From NCBI RefSeq assembly GCF_003325355.1, contig NZ_CP030850.1:1736001-1800000 (forward strand): 64,000 nucleotides of DNA, read 5' to 3'. Of this stretch, positions 1 through 8,372 are shown one piece after another (position 1 is the stretch's first letter; each line of letters opens with the position of its first letter). A program made the position numbers and the translations under genes. The notes under the pieces are model-generated. The model had not been told where the DNA came from, made no database searches, and saw nothing but the letters and a program-made list of their open reading frames with translations. Source of the stretch: Runella rosea (lineage in GTDB: Bacteria; Bacteroidota; Bacteroidia; Cytophagales; Spirosomataceae).

Positions 1-1190
1 GCACCGTCTACGTGCTCGGCAGCAAACTCACTAGGTTTACGAACGTCGATTATGGGCAAATTTTTATCTTTTTCAAGGCGACTCGCCAATTCATCGGCCG
101 AAATTGAGCTAATTTCATCCACCTCATTGCCGCTTTCTCGCCAAGCGTCAAAGCCGCCCTCCAAGAAGCCAATCACATTATCGTAGCCCACCCGTGCCAA
201 ACGCAGAATGGATTCCTGTGCTTTTCCTTTTTCAGTGACCAACAATAATTCTTGCTTTACGTCGGGAATCAACGCGCCTACCCACGGCGCAAATTGGCCG
301 CCCAGACCGATATTGATGGAATTAGGAATAAATCCTTTGCTGAAAAGCTGGGCGCCGCGTGTGTCCAATACCACCGCACCCGTTTCGTTGGCGGCGGCCT
401 CAAAAGCCGACGGCGACAAGGCCTGCGCCGCGCGTTTCATCACGGTATCCATGCTTTCATAGCCTTCTCTGTTCATCTGAACATTCTGCGGAAAGTACTG
501 CGGCGGCTTCGCCAAACCAGCGGTCACTTCCTTGATAAACTCCGCCTTCGTCATATCGGCACGGAGGGCGTAATTGAACATTTTCTGGTTACCGAGCGTG
601 TCAGTAGTTTCTTTACTCATGTTTTTGCCGCAGGCAGAGCCCGCTCCGTGGGCGGGATACACGATGACTTCGTTGGGCAAAGTCATGATTTTATTGCGGA
701 GAGAATCATACAAAAAACCCGCCAAATCGTCCATTGTCAGGTCTGATTTTTGGGCTAAATCGGGCCGCCCTACATCGCCAATAAAGAGCGTATCACCACT
801 AAAAAGGGCTTTTTCTTGTCCCTGTTCATCCAATAACAAGTAACAAGTTGATTCTAAGGTATGCCCCGGCGTATGAATGGCTTTCAAGGTGATTTTTCCT
901 ACCAAAAAAAGTTCTCCGTCATTGGCAATGTGCGCCTCAAAACCCGTTTTGGCATTGGGCCCATAGACAATCGGAGCGCCCGTTTTTTTGGATAAATCCA
1001 AGTGCCCCGACACAAAATCGGCGTGAAAGTGGGTTTCAAAAACATACTTGATTTTGGCCCCGTCGCGGGAGGCGCGTTCGATGTAGGGCGTTACTTCGCG
1101 GAGAGGATCAATGACCGCTACTTCACCTTCACTTTCAATATAATACGCCCCCTGCGCCAGACAACCAGTATAAATTTGTTCGATTTTCAT
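1..1190 (-). CDS. MBL-fold hydrolase with rhodanese domains (persulfide dioxygenase-like), partial
   Basis: The gene runs off the left edge, so the C-terminus is missing. The start ATG is at 1190 (MKIEQIYTGCLAQGAYY). An N-terminal metallo-beta-lactamase domain carries the metal motif THFHADFVSGH at residues 53-63, followed by HTPGHT and FSGDTLFIGDVGRPDL, as in the ETHE1/persulfide dioxygenase group that oxidises glutathione persulfide or related sulfane sulfur. A first rhodanese-like domain follows, but where the active-site cysteine loop is expected the sequence reads LLLVTEKGKA with no cysteine, so that domain is probably inactive. A second rhodanese begins (PIIDVRKPSEF) and is cut by the edge. 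Cytoplasmic by lack of a signal peptide. The family assignment is firm; the substrate is inferred. Confidence 0.88.
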   Translation of the reverse strand, partial: MKIEQIYTGCLAQGAYYIESEGEVAVIDPLREVTPYIERASRDGAKIKYVFETHFHADFVSGHLDLSKKTGAPIVYGPNAKTGFEAHIANDGELFLVGKITLKAIHTPGHTLESTCYLLLDEQGQEKALFSGDTLFIGDVGRPDLAQKSDLTMDDLAGFLYDSLRNKIMTLPNEVIVYPAHGAGSACGKNMSKETTDTLGNQKMFNYALRADMTKAEFIKEVTAGLAKPPQYFPQNVQMNREGYESMDTVMKRAAQALSPSAFEAAANETGAVVLDTRGAQLFSKGFIPNSINIGLGGQFAPWVGALIPDVKQELLLVTEKGKAQESILRLARVGYDNVIGFLEGGFDAWRESGNEVDEISSISADELASRLEKDKNLPIIDVRKPSEFAAEHVDG

Positions 1191-1285
1191 CTTCGTATGA
1201 ATTATATTCCATGAGGAGTCTTTTCTCCGTTTCACTACTCAATGAATCAAATTTAAAAGGGCTTAGTTCCGCACAATCCCCAAAC

Positions 1286-2950
1286 TCACATCGAAGCCTC
1301 TTTTACGTTAGCATCAAAAATCCCCGTCAACACCTGACCATTTCGTTTGATTTGCAGAAAAATCCGGTACTGCCCCGCTTTCGGGAACGCGTACGGGAAC
1401 ACAATTCGGTTTTCGTGTTTCATTCCTTCCATATCGTGCGTACTCATGCCGCTCATGCTTGCCATCAACAGCCTGTCACGCTCAGCAGGGGCCAGCAGTT
1501 TCAGGCCTGCAATGTAGCGGTCAATGCTATCACGAAACGCTTTGGCATCGGTGGTATACCGAAAAATTTTGGTGGTATCGGCAAGGCGGTTTTGCATGAT
1601 TTGCTGCGCCGCCATCGAATACGTACCTACTGGATGTAAATGAATGTAGACCGAGCCATCGGAGCGCACAATGGCCGCGTGGCCATTCATGCCCAGATAG
1701 GGTTCCAATACCGCTGGTTTTCCGTCGGGGCCGAAGACTTCAAAAGCCAGTTGGTAAGGTTTTCCTGCCTCAAACGAAACTTCTGGTTTGCCCTCCCACA
1801 CGATGGAGGTGCCATCTTTTAGTTTGGTTTTGGTGCCTGGTTTTCCGCAAATAACCACATTTTCATCAACGGGGATTTGCTTTGGATTGTTGAGCGGGTC
1901 GGTCACCACGTATGTATCTTCGGGGTCGGTTTTCAATGCTGCATTACCGTATATTTCTGGAATATCAATGGTATCCGTAATGGTTTCGGCAAAGCCAGAG
2001 CGCTGCACTACGTCGGCATAAACCAAGTATCTTCCAGCGGGCAATTTGGGCAAATACGCCTCAAAGGTGGTTGTATCACGGCGTTCGGGGTGAAGGTGTG
2101 CGAAGGCATCCAGCGTATTTTGGCGCACCAAAAACAAATGCATCAGTTTTCCGTGGTCAGGGATGAGAAAGCTCATCACCGTACGGCGTTGTGAACTTTT
2201 ATTGATGGAATTGGTATCTACTGTCAGTTGAAAAACGCGCTCATTGTTTTGGTTAACAATCTTGGCGCTTCCCAAAATAGGCTTATACATGTACCTTTTA
2301 TAATCATCCGCCCAGCTATTCCACCAACTACTGCCGATGTAGAGTATTCCGGTACAGGCCACTGCTGCCACCCCCATCGAAACCCAGCGCGAACGACGCT
2401 GTTTTGGGGTAAGGCTCACGCCTTTTCTAAGCAATCCATCGCTTGCACTTGCGCCGATGGCGGTAATTAAAATCACGACCAATAACAACCCCAAAATACT
2501 CAACAGTACGCCCAAACCCGCTGGCATGTCACGTTGGGCCGTCGAAACCGCCACAATCGGAACAATCAATTCCTTTTTCCCATCGTCACCATCTAGCGTA
2601 ATCTGCACACTAGAGGCTCCACCCGCCATGAGCCACACGATTCCCTGAAATTGTCCCGTTTGATTTGGCACTGGGCTGATGACATCAGAAGACGGAGCAC
2701 CTTTATCACCCGTACGAAAATAAATGGGTCGCGCCAATACACTGGTTACGTTTCCACTTTCCACATAGACCGTCACCTGCGCCGTGCCAGGAATAACATC
2801 GGGTGGTTGGAGGCTGACCAACACGCGATAAGCACCCGCTTGCCCCTGAAACAGCACACCTGCGCTACCAACGTGCGCCTCTGAGGCAATAGAATATAAA
2901 AGGCAAAAAGAAAAAAAAACAAAAAAGGAATAGGCTTTCAGAAGACGCAT
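1286..2950 (-). CDS. Secreted/membrane protein of unknown function with two His-rich beta-type domains
   Basis: 554 residues. A signal peptide (about 1-25) ends before EAHVGSAG, and two membrane segments lie at about 146-168 and 190-210, separated by a short Arg/Lys-rich loop. The region before the first membrane segment looks like a beta-sandwich of the FixH/YtkA kind. After the second, two related stretches follow, one with HGKLMHLFLV and FAHLHPE, the other with HAAIVRSDGSVYIHLHPVG and a C-terminal FPKAGQYRIFLQIKRNGQV. The histidines and a Met-rich segment (LLMASMSGMSTHDMEGMKHE) would suit metal, perhaps copper, binding, but that is inference. It lies 97 bases downstream of the multi-pass protein at 3048-4271 on the same strand, so the two probably form one unit. 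I do not recognise a named family. Confidence 0.8.
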   Translation of the reverse strand: MRLLKAYSFFVFFSFCLLYSIASEAHVGSAGVLFQGQAGAYRVLVSLQPPDVIPGTAQVTVYVESGNVTSVLARPIYFRTGDKGAPSSDVISPVPNQTGQFQGIVWLMAGGASSVQITLDGDDGKKELIVPIVAVSTAQRDMPAGLGVLLSILGLLLVVILITAIGASASDGLLRKGVSLTPKQRRSRWVSMGVAAVACTGILYIGSSWWNSWADDYKRYMYKPILGSAKIVNQNNERVFQLTVDTNSINKSSQRRTVMSFLIPDHGKLMHLFLVRQNTLDAFAHLHPERRDTTTFEAYLPKLPAGRYLVYADVVQRSGFAETITDTIDIPEIYGNAALKTDPEDTYVVTDPLNNPKQIPVDENVVICGKPGTKTKLKDGTSIVWEGKPEVSFEAGKPYQLAFEVFGPDGKPAVLEPYLGMNGHAAIVRSDGSVYIHLHPVGTYSMAAQQIMQNRLADTTKIFRYTTDAKAFRDSIDRYIAGLKLLAPAERDRLLMASMSGMSTHDMEGMKHENRIVFPYAFPKAGQYRIFLQIKRNGQVLTGIFDANVKEASM

Positions 2951-3047
2951 GGTCAGGAATTTTAGGAATAAAAAAGGGGAGCGTAGGAGTTACCTCGCCC
3001 TCTTCGGGTACATTAATAGTTTATTTGCAAGGTGATTTTGCGTGTTT

Positions 3048-4271
3048 TCATCGTTGAATTTTACGCATCCATTTGCCCCATGCCAATCCTATTCGGGAAG
3101 AAATGTAGCCAAACCCAAGCGCATAGGCGATTCCAATACTGAAATCAGTGGCATTTTGTAGCACCCAAGGCGCGTATTTATAGCGGTATTCCCAATCGGG
3201 ATCATTGCCGAAATAATAATAATGACTGCCAAAAAACCAGTTACGGGCATAAGGCGACTCCTGCAAAAATGAGCCAAAGGGCCATTGAACAACGAGCATT
3301 ATTACCACAAAAACCACGCTCATGATGGCCGCCATCACCCAATCGTTGATGTAAGTATAACGGTTCAGAATCCAGTCCATCGCCAAAGCGGGCACAATCA
3401 ATAACAATGGAAAAGCAAATCCCTGATAATGGTCAATGTGATTCCAGATGGGCCCCAACTTAGGTTCGGCAGGAAACAAAGGAATAATCCATAACGTAAG
3501 GCACATCAGGGCTGTATAAACGCCCGTTACCGAAGTGATGGTCCAGCGTCCGCCCGCTCCTCTTCCAAAAGCCAACAGCACCAACGGAAACGCCATCGCC
3601 GATACTTTATAAAAACTTGAATTGTGCATTTCCCACTTCCCTATTTCTTCCGAAAGCAGGGTATACCACATCGTAACCAAAAAACCCGCCGACAACGCAA
3701 AGAGTAGGTTTAGCCGGCGGAGACGTCGTTTTGTATAGTCAGCATTTTGAGCGCCTGTCGTTTGATTTTTTACGGCCAAAACGCTCACAATTGCTCCAAA
3801 CTGCACACCGATGATTCCCAACGCCAAAACGGTATGCGGCGGAGAAAGTATCTGCACATCAAGCCCGTACGTGCCATGCCACCAATCATCAAACGGAGCC
3901 GAGGTGAGCATCATCAACGCGCCCCAGATGCAGAATAAAGCCCCTAACGAGCTGTAAAAAAAGCCCCAAACCTTTACACTTTGTGCTTTCTCGACCACCG
4001 AACCTTTGAACGTTGTATAAAGCACTTGATAGCCCGAAAAAAGCCCAGAGACAATCGCACCCACGTATATAATGACGTGAGGCGGTGAAAAAAGGCCATC
4101 ACGACCAATACTAAGGTGCCAACAGATGTCCCAAATAAGACCTACAATAACGCAAAAGGATGAAAATACAACCGCGTACAAATACGGAGGAATACCTAAA
4201 AGAAAGTCAGACGATGAAACGCGCTGATAGTCAGATGATTTTTCAATAGCGGGCGAAAGCGGGCTTGCCAT
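3048..4271 (-). CDS. Multi-pass inner-membrane protein of unknown function
   Basis: 407 residues, starting MASPLSPAIEKSS. A cytoplasmic-looking N-terminus of about 30 residues is followed by roughly ten hydrophobic segments spread over the whole protein, with HVIIYVGAIVSGLFSGYQ and SPPHTVLALGIIGVQFGAIV as conserved-looking His-containing helices. The C-terminal soluble loop is rich in aromatic residues (WFFGSHYYYFGNDPDWEYRY). No transporter or enzyme motif is recognised. It precedes the secreted His-rich protein at 1286-2950 on the same strand with a 97-base gap, so the pair is likely co-transcribed and may work together at the cell envelope. Confidence 0.8.
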   Translation of the reverse strand: MASPLSPAIEKSSDYQRVSSSDFLLGIPPYLYAVVFSSFCVIVGLIWDICWHLSIGRDGLFSPPHVIIYVGAIVSGLFSGYQVLYTTFKGSVVEKAQSVKVWGFFYSSLGALFCIWGALMMLTSAPFDDWWHGTYGLDVQILSPPHTVLALGIIGVQFGAIVSVLAVKNQTTGAQNADYTKRRLRRLNLLFALSAGFLVTMWYTLLSEEIGKWEMHNSSFYKVSAMAFPLVLLAFGRGAGGRWTITSVTGVYTALMCLTLWIIPLFPAEPKLGPIWNHIDHYQGFAFPLLLIVPALAMDWILNRYTYINDWVMAAIMSVVFVVIMLVVQWPFGSFLQESPYARNWFFGSHYYYFGNDPDWEYRYKYAPWVLQNATDFSIGIAYALGFGYISSRIGLAWGKWMRKIQR

Positions 4272-4439
4272 AACGAATCCGAATTAAGGTTAATAGGTTG
4301 ATTGAGAAGTAACACAAGCGGCACAGAAATTCAAACCATTCTTTCTTTCCAAAAAGACAAAAATAGTCCTTATCCTCTACGCCAAAAAGTGCTGAATGGG
4401 CTATTAAAAGTACTAAAAACCAATGACAATCCAAAAGCC

Positions 4440-5222
4440 TTATTCCCCCATCCAATTTCGGAATTCTCCGGCTTTATCTCGGCTGATAAACACCTCTTCT
4501 TCAGTGCTCGGCCGTAAATCCAATTTGAGCCGACTGTTGAAGTGTAAATGGATTTTATCCACGGATTTCGGACAAAGAATAATCTGCCGATTGGCCCGAA
4601 AAAACTGCTTCGGATTCAGAATGCATTCAAGTTCGTCAAGGGTATAATCCACCACGTAAGAGCGTTCGTCCCAAGTCTTGACAAAACTCAATCGTTCCTG
4701 ACTGTAAAAATAGGCAATGTCATCGACCGAAACAGGCACCAGCCTTGAGCCCTGTTTCAACAAAAAACGCTCCCGGTAGTCCGAAGGCGATACTTTTGTT
4801 TGCTTAATAAGATGCACCAGTTCATTGACGTCCAAATGATTTTCGGCCGTTGTTCCGTACAATTTCTTCAGTTCTTGAAATTTATACAGGCTCCGTTTCA
4901 GGGCTTCTTCATCAATGGGTTTAAGTAGGTAATCTATGCTGTTGACCTTAAAAGCCTGAATGGCGTATTCATTGTAGGCGGTTGTGAAGATAACGGGGCT
5001 TTTCACTTCCACTTGACTAAATATTTCAAAACTTTGCCCGTCGCATAATTCAATGTCCATCAACAACAAATCAGGGCGCTCGTTTTCGCGCAGCCATTGA
5101 ATCGACGACTCTACGCTGTCGAGCATCGTGATTACCTCAATGTTTTCATCGCATTCCTGCACCATCGCTTTCAATTGCCGAGCAGCCAGCGCTTCATCTT
5201 CAATAATGACTACTTTCATCAT
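4440..5222 (-). CDS. LytTR-family response regulator
   Basis: 260 residues. An N-terminal receiver domain has the acidic pair ED near residue 8, the phospho-acceptor Asp at about 56 (LLLMDIEL), TT at 80-81 and Lys 101 (YLLKPID). A C-terminal LytTR DNA-binding domain covers about residues 150-255 (RFLLKQGSRLVPV, FFRANRQIILCPKSV). It is the partner of the sensor kinase gene just upstream at 5277-6347 on the same strand (54-base gap). Two ATGs stand in tandem at the start; either gives the same protein apart from one Met. The pair resembles LytS/LytT systems; the signal and targets are not visible. Confidence 0.93.
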   Translation of the reverse strand: MMKVVIIEDEALAARQLKAMVQECDENIEVITMLDSVESSIQWLRENERPDLLLMDIELCDGQSFEIFSQVEVKSPVIFTTAYNEYAIQAFKVNSIDYLLKPIDEEALKRSLYKFQELKKLYGTTAENHLDVNELVHLIKQTKVSPSDYRERFLLKQGSRLVPVSVDDIAYFYSQERLSFVKTWDERSYVVDYTLDELECILNPKQFFRANRQIILCPKSVDKIHLHFNSRLKLDLRPSTEEEVFISRDKAGEFRNWMGE

Positions 5223-5276
5223 CTATTGTCTTAAATCAATCCTTGATTTTTACTTTCCCGTTCCCGAAGGTCTCTA

Positions 5277-6347
5277 CTATGCTTTAACCATTTTTTCATT
5301 GGCGCTCAATTCGCCGATGAGCGGCACTCTCACCTCAAAAACCTCTTCTTTTTCATAAATCTGCACATGGGGCTGTCGGAGCAAGGCGTATTTTGAGGCA
5401 ATATTCATGAGCCCTTTTTTGCTCGACGGCATTCCATTATTGGGCTTACACTGAAGGTTATTTTGCACAATAAGTTCCCCCAAATTATTGGTAAATATCT
5501 TGATATGCAATGGTTTGGCAATAGATACCATATTGTGTTTAACGGCATTCTCGACCAACAATTGAAGCGTCAGAGGCGGGATTTGGGCGTGGCGGTACGC
5601 GGGGTCTACGTTTACTTCCAAGGCAATACCGTCTTCAAACCGGGTTTTCAACAACCCAAAATAGGCGTGGGTAAATTCTAGTTCTTTTTCGAGAGAAATC
5701 AGTTGTTGCTCGTTGCTTTGTAAGAGATACCGATACACCTGCGACAAATCGCCAATGAACCTCACCGCCGTTTTGTTTTCGTTGGATTTAACCAACGCCT
5801 GAAGCGTATTGAGGCTATTGAATAAAAAATGCGGCTGTACCTGATTTTTCAACGAATCCAACTGCATTTCAAGGTTGGCACGACTGAGTTCTTCCGTTTG
5901 ACGTTTGCTGATTAACCATTGACGAAAAAAATAACGGCTTTCATAAACGGCAAAAATGATGGCCAGATAAAATAAATTCAGCCCGACCATAAAGAGCGTT
6001 TCGGGATAAAACCAGTCAAATTTGGGCTTATCGCTGTAGACAAAATAATCGAAGAGAATCAACCGTTGGGCCACCAACACCACCACCACAGGAACACTGA
6101 GTACCCCCAACGCAATGAGCCGTTGGCGAACATTTTCAAGGCCCGGATTACGGCGACGCACCCCAATAATCATCCAACGCCCCACAATCCACGAAAAATA
6201 CACCGAGGCCAGTCCTGCAATGAGAAATTTGGCCGCCGTGAAGGTATCATTACAGAGGGTAGGTAAATTAAAGAAAACGGTCGCAACGGCCCAAAGAACA
6301 ATCGGGCCAAGGAAAAGCAATCGTTTATCGTTGAGGGAGACTTTCAT
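5277..6347 (-). CDS. LytS-like sensor histidine kinase (His_kinase family)
   Basis: 356 residues. About four membrane segments occupy residues 10-135, followed by a short coiled coil (RQTEELSRANLEMQLDSL) and the HATPase-type catalytic module. The phospho-accepting His is at 173 in QPHFLFNSLN, typical of the PF06580 class, and the N-box LVENAVKHN and glycine box KKGLMNIASKYALL follow. There is no extracellular sensor domain beyond short loops, so sensing is probably within the membrane. It is transcribed with the LytTR regulator downstream. A TAnnTTTG-type box lies 32 bases upstream at 6379-6386. Confidence 0.92.
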   Translation of the reverse strand: MKVSLNDKRLLFLGPIVLWAVATVFFNLPTLCNDTFTAAKFLIAGLASVYFSWIVGRWMIIGVRRRNPGLENVRQRLIALGVLSVPVVVVLVAQRLILFDYFVYSDKPKFDWFYPETLFMVGLNLFYLAIIFAVYESRYFFRQWLISKRQTEELSRANLEMQLDSLKNQVQPHFLFNSLNTLQALVKSNENKTAVRFIGDLSQVYRYLLQSNEQQLISLEKELEFTHAYFGLLKTRFEDGIALEVNVDPAYRHAQIPPLTLQLLVENAVKHNMVSIAKPLHIKIFTNNLGELIVQNNLQCKPNNGMPSSKKGLMNIASKYALLRQPHVQIYEKEEVFEVRVPLIGELSANEKMVKA

Positions 6348-6378
6348 CGCAGTGCCAAAAAATTCATTCAGTTAATTA

Positions 6379-6386
6379 CAAACTTA
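6379..6386 (-). promoter_or_regulatory. Candidate Bacteroidota -7 box for the kinase/regulator pair
   Basis: On the minus strand the sequence reads TAagTTTG, matching the Bacteroidota -7 consensus TAnnTTTG, 32 bases before the kinase ATG. No -33 TTG at the usual spacing was found. Confidence 0.45.
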
Positions 6387-6470
6387 AACCCATAATTAAC
6401 AAATCGGAGGTTGCTGGCGAACGAAAGCCCTAAAAAAGAGGCTGAACCGTCGTAATTTAAAATTCAAAGG

Positions 6471-6683
6471 TTAAATAACAGGCCGGGTTCTGCTGGTGCG
6501 CTCATTGATTTTTTTGCAGCAAACCAATTCCCCATCTTCACATTTCGTAGCCGACGATTTCACGGAAGGATGACTAAAAGCCGCTTTGAGCGACAGAGAT
6601 TCTGAACTCAGGCTACAACCGCCGATGGCAACCAAAACGCTGAAAAACAGGATGTTTTTTAAGTAAAGTCTATTTTTTAACAT
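6471..6683 (-). CDS. Small putative lipoprotein
   Basis: 70 residues from the internal ATG at 6683. This start puts a clean signal sequence first (MLKNRLYLKNILFFSVLVAI) and a lipobox-like GGC at about residues 22-24, so the mature protein would be a short lipid-anchored peptide. The longer reading frame from 6722 would add 13 residues before the signal and is less likely. The mature part has a CCKK motif and two further cysteines (CEDGELVCCKK). I recognise no family. It stands alone between the two-component pair and the divergent MFS gene. Confidence 0.5.
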   Translation of the reverse strand: MLKNRLYLKNILFFSVLVAIGGCSLSSESLSLKAAFSHPSVKSSATKCEDGELVCCKKINERTSRTRPVI

Positions 6684-6722
6684 GGCTATATTGTTTATGA
6701 GTTCAAGAATATGATGTATCAA

Positions 6723-7009
6723 CGCTCATAAAACGCTCAAAATTACATTATTACCCTGATTTATCAATAAATTAATTGATGTGGTACAAAATTTCTATAC
6801 TTCATTACCACACCAACTTCAACCCCTACAAACGTGTCCACACAGACAGGATAAACGCTGTGTTTTTTGGCGAGCCAATACCTGCTTTTTCAATTTCGTG
6901 ATTATCAGCACCCTTGCAAAACTTACAAAGCGATTTGCCTTTTTAGCCCCTAGAAAACAAATAGTAGAATTTTTATATAAAATTAGATATTTCAATAGTA
7001 CATATCTCC
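6723..7009. other. Intergenic region between small lipoprotein and MFS gene
   Basis: An AT-rich divergent intergenic stretch. It contains a small inverted repeat, TGTGGTA at 6780-6786 and TACCACA at 6806-6812, of unknown role. I see no RNA gene or supported ORF here. Confidence 0.4.
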
Positions 7010-7017
7010 TACTTTTG
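7010..7017 (+). promoter_or_regulatory. Candidate -7 box for the MFS gene
   Basis: TActTTTG matches the TAnnTTTG consensus and ends 26 bases before the ATG at 7044. No clear -33 element was seen. Confidence 0.5.
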
Positions 7018-7043
7018 ACTATACACCTTAAACCCTTTTCTTC

Positions 7044-8372
7044 ATGACTGCCCAAACTCCCTCTCTACGCTATGCATGGTACGTCGTAGCGGTGCTTATG
7101 CTTGCCTATATTTCTTCGTTTATTGACCGCCAGGTGCTCACTTTGCTGGTCAAACCACTCAAACGGGATTTTGGCGTTACTGACACGCAGGTAGGACTTC
7201 TGATTGGGTTCAGTTTTGCCATTTTTTATACGTTCCTCGGTATTCCGATTGGTCGCTTGGCCGACCGACGCAGCCGCAAAAGCATCATCTTGTGGGGAAT
7301 TGTTTTGTGGAGTTTGATGACCGCCATTTGCGGCGTTACAGACACCTACAGCCAACTTTTTCTGGCGCGTGTGGGGGTAGGAATCGGCGAAGCCGCCCTG
7401 TCGCCCGCCGCATATTCGATGATTACCGATTTGTTTCCGCGCCATAAACTCGGAACCGCCATGGGTATTTACAACCTAGGTGTGTACGTTGGCTCTGGGC
7501 TCTCGATTCTGTTGGTGGCCCTCATTCTCAAGCTTATCAGCGTGGAAGGGATGTGGCAAGTTCCCTTCTTCGGAGAAATATACCCGTGGCAGACGGTCTT
7601 TCTAATCGTAGGCGCTCCCGGGCTTCTGATTGTATTACTGATTGCCTTTACGGTCAAAGAACCCGTACGCCAGCAAACCTCGAAGGCAAAAGTTGAGATG
7701 TCAGAAATTCGAGCCTATTTCAGCGCCAATCGTTTTTCATTATTGTCTCTCTTTTTCGGAATTGCCTTCATGGCATTCAGTTCTTACGCTACTACCTCTT
7801 GGACCCCTACCCTTTTTGTCCGTAAATATGGCTTGGCCGAAGCGCAGGCAGGCTTATTGTTAGGAGGGATTATCACGATTTTTTCAACGGCGGGTGTCTA
7901 TTTTGGTGGTAGATACGCCGACAAATTGACCAAAGACGGCTACCCCGATGCCAAAATGCGCGTTGGCTACCAAGGAATGCTCATCGGCACTTTTCTGGCC
8001 TTCTCTGTTTTGGCGATGATGGTATTTACCTCGGCTCCTTTGCCCGTGTTTGTAGTTTTATTGGCACTGATTTGCTTTTTCACGGCTCTTCCTTACGGTG
8101 CCGCTACGGCAGCCCTTCAGGAAATGGTTCCCGCCCCGATGCGGGCCACTTTTTCTGCTTTTTTCCTGTTTGTGGTCAACATCGTCGGGCTCGGCGGCGG
8201 GCCTTTGGCGGTCGGCTTCATCAATGATAAAATATTTGGCGACCCCAATCAAGTTCACCTTTCATTGGCTTGTACGGTACTACTAGGATGCGGGGTTTCG
8301 TGCCTGCTCCTGTACCGAGGATTAAAGCCGTTTATTCGTAGCACCGAAAATGCGCGACTGGCCGTCAATTAA
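7044..8372 (+). CDS. MFS transporter (Spinster-like)
   Basis: 442 residues with about twelve membrane helices, a normal size for the major facilitator superfamily. The N-terminus YVVAVLMLAYISSFIDRQVL and the loop-2/3 motif GRLADRRSRKSI match Spinster-type MFS carriers, as do the helix-4/5 features ARVGVGIGEAALSPAAYSM and LFPRHKLGTAMGIYNLG. The substrate cannot be read from sequence; relatives carry lipids, sugars or organic acids. It is a single gene with its own -7 box. Its stop codon (8370-8372) overlaps the stop of the convergent CotH-like gene. Confidence 0.92.
   Translation: MTAQTPSLRYAWYVVAVLMLAYISSFIDRQVLTLLVKPLKRDFGVTDTQVGLLIGFSFAIFYTFLGIPIGRLADRRSRKSIILWGIVLWSLMTAICGVTDTYSQLFLARVGVGIGEAALSPAAYSMITDLFPRHKLGTAMGIYNLGVYVGSGLSILLVALILKLISVEGMWQVPFFGEIYPWQTVFLIVGAPGLLIVLLIAFTVKEPVRQQTSKAKVEMSEIRAYFSANRFSLLSLFFGIAFMAFSSYATTSWTPTLFVRKYGLAEAQAGLLLGGIITIFSTAGVYFGGRYADKLTKDGYPDAKMRVGYQGMLIGTFLAFSVLAMMVFTSAPLPVFVVLLALICFFTALPYGAATAALQEMVPAPMRATFSAFFLFVVNIVGLGGGPLAVGFINDKIFGDPNQVHLSLACTVLLGCGVSCLLLYRGLKPFIRSTENARLAVN

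Noticed and set aside
252-746. Plus-strand frame in the first kilobase
   Set aside because: It is the complement of the MBL/rhodanese gene, whose motifs are unmistakable on the minus strand.
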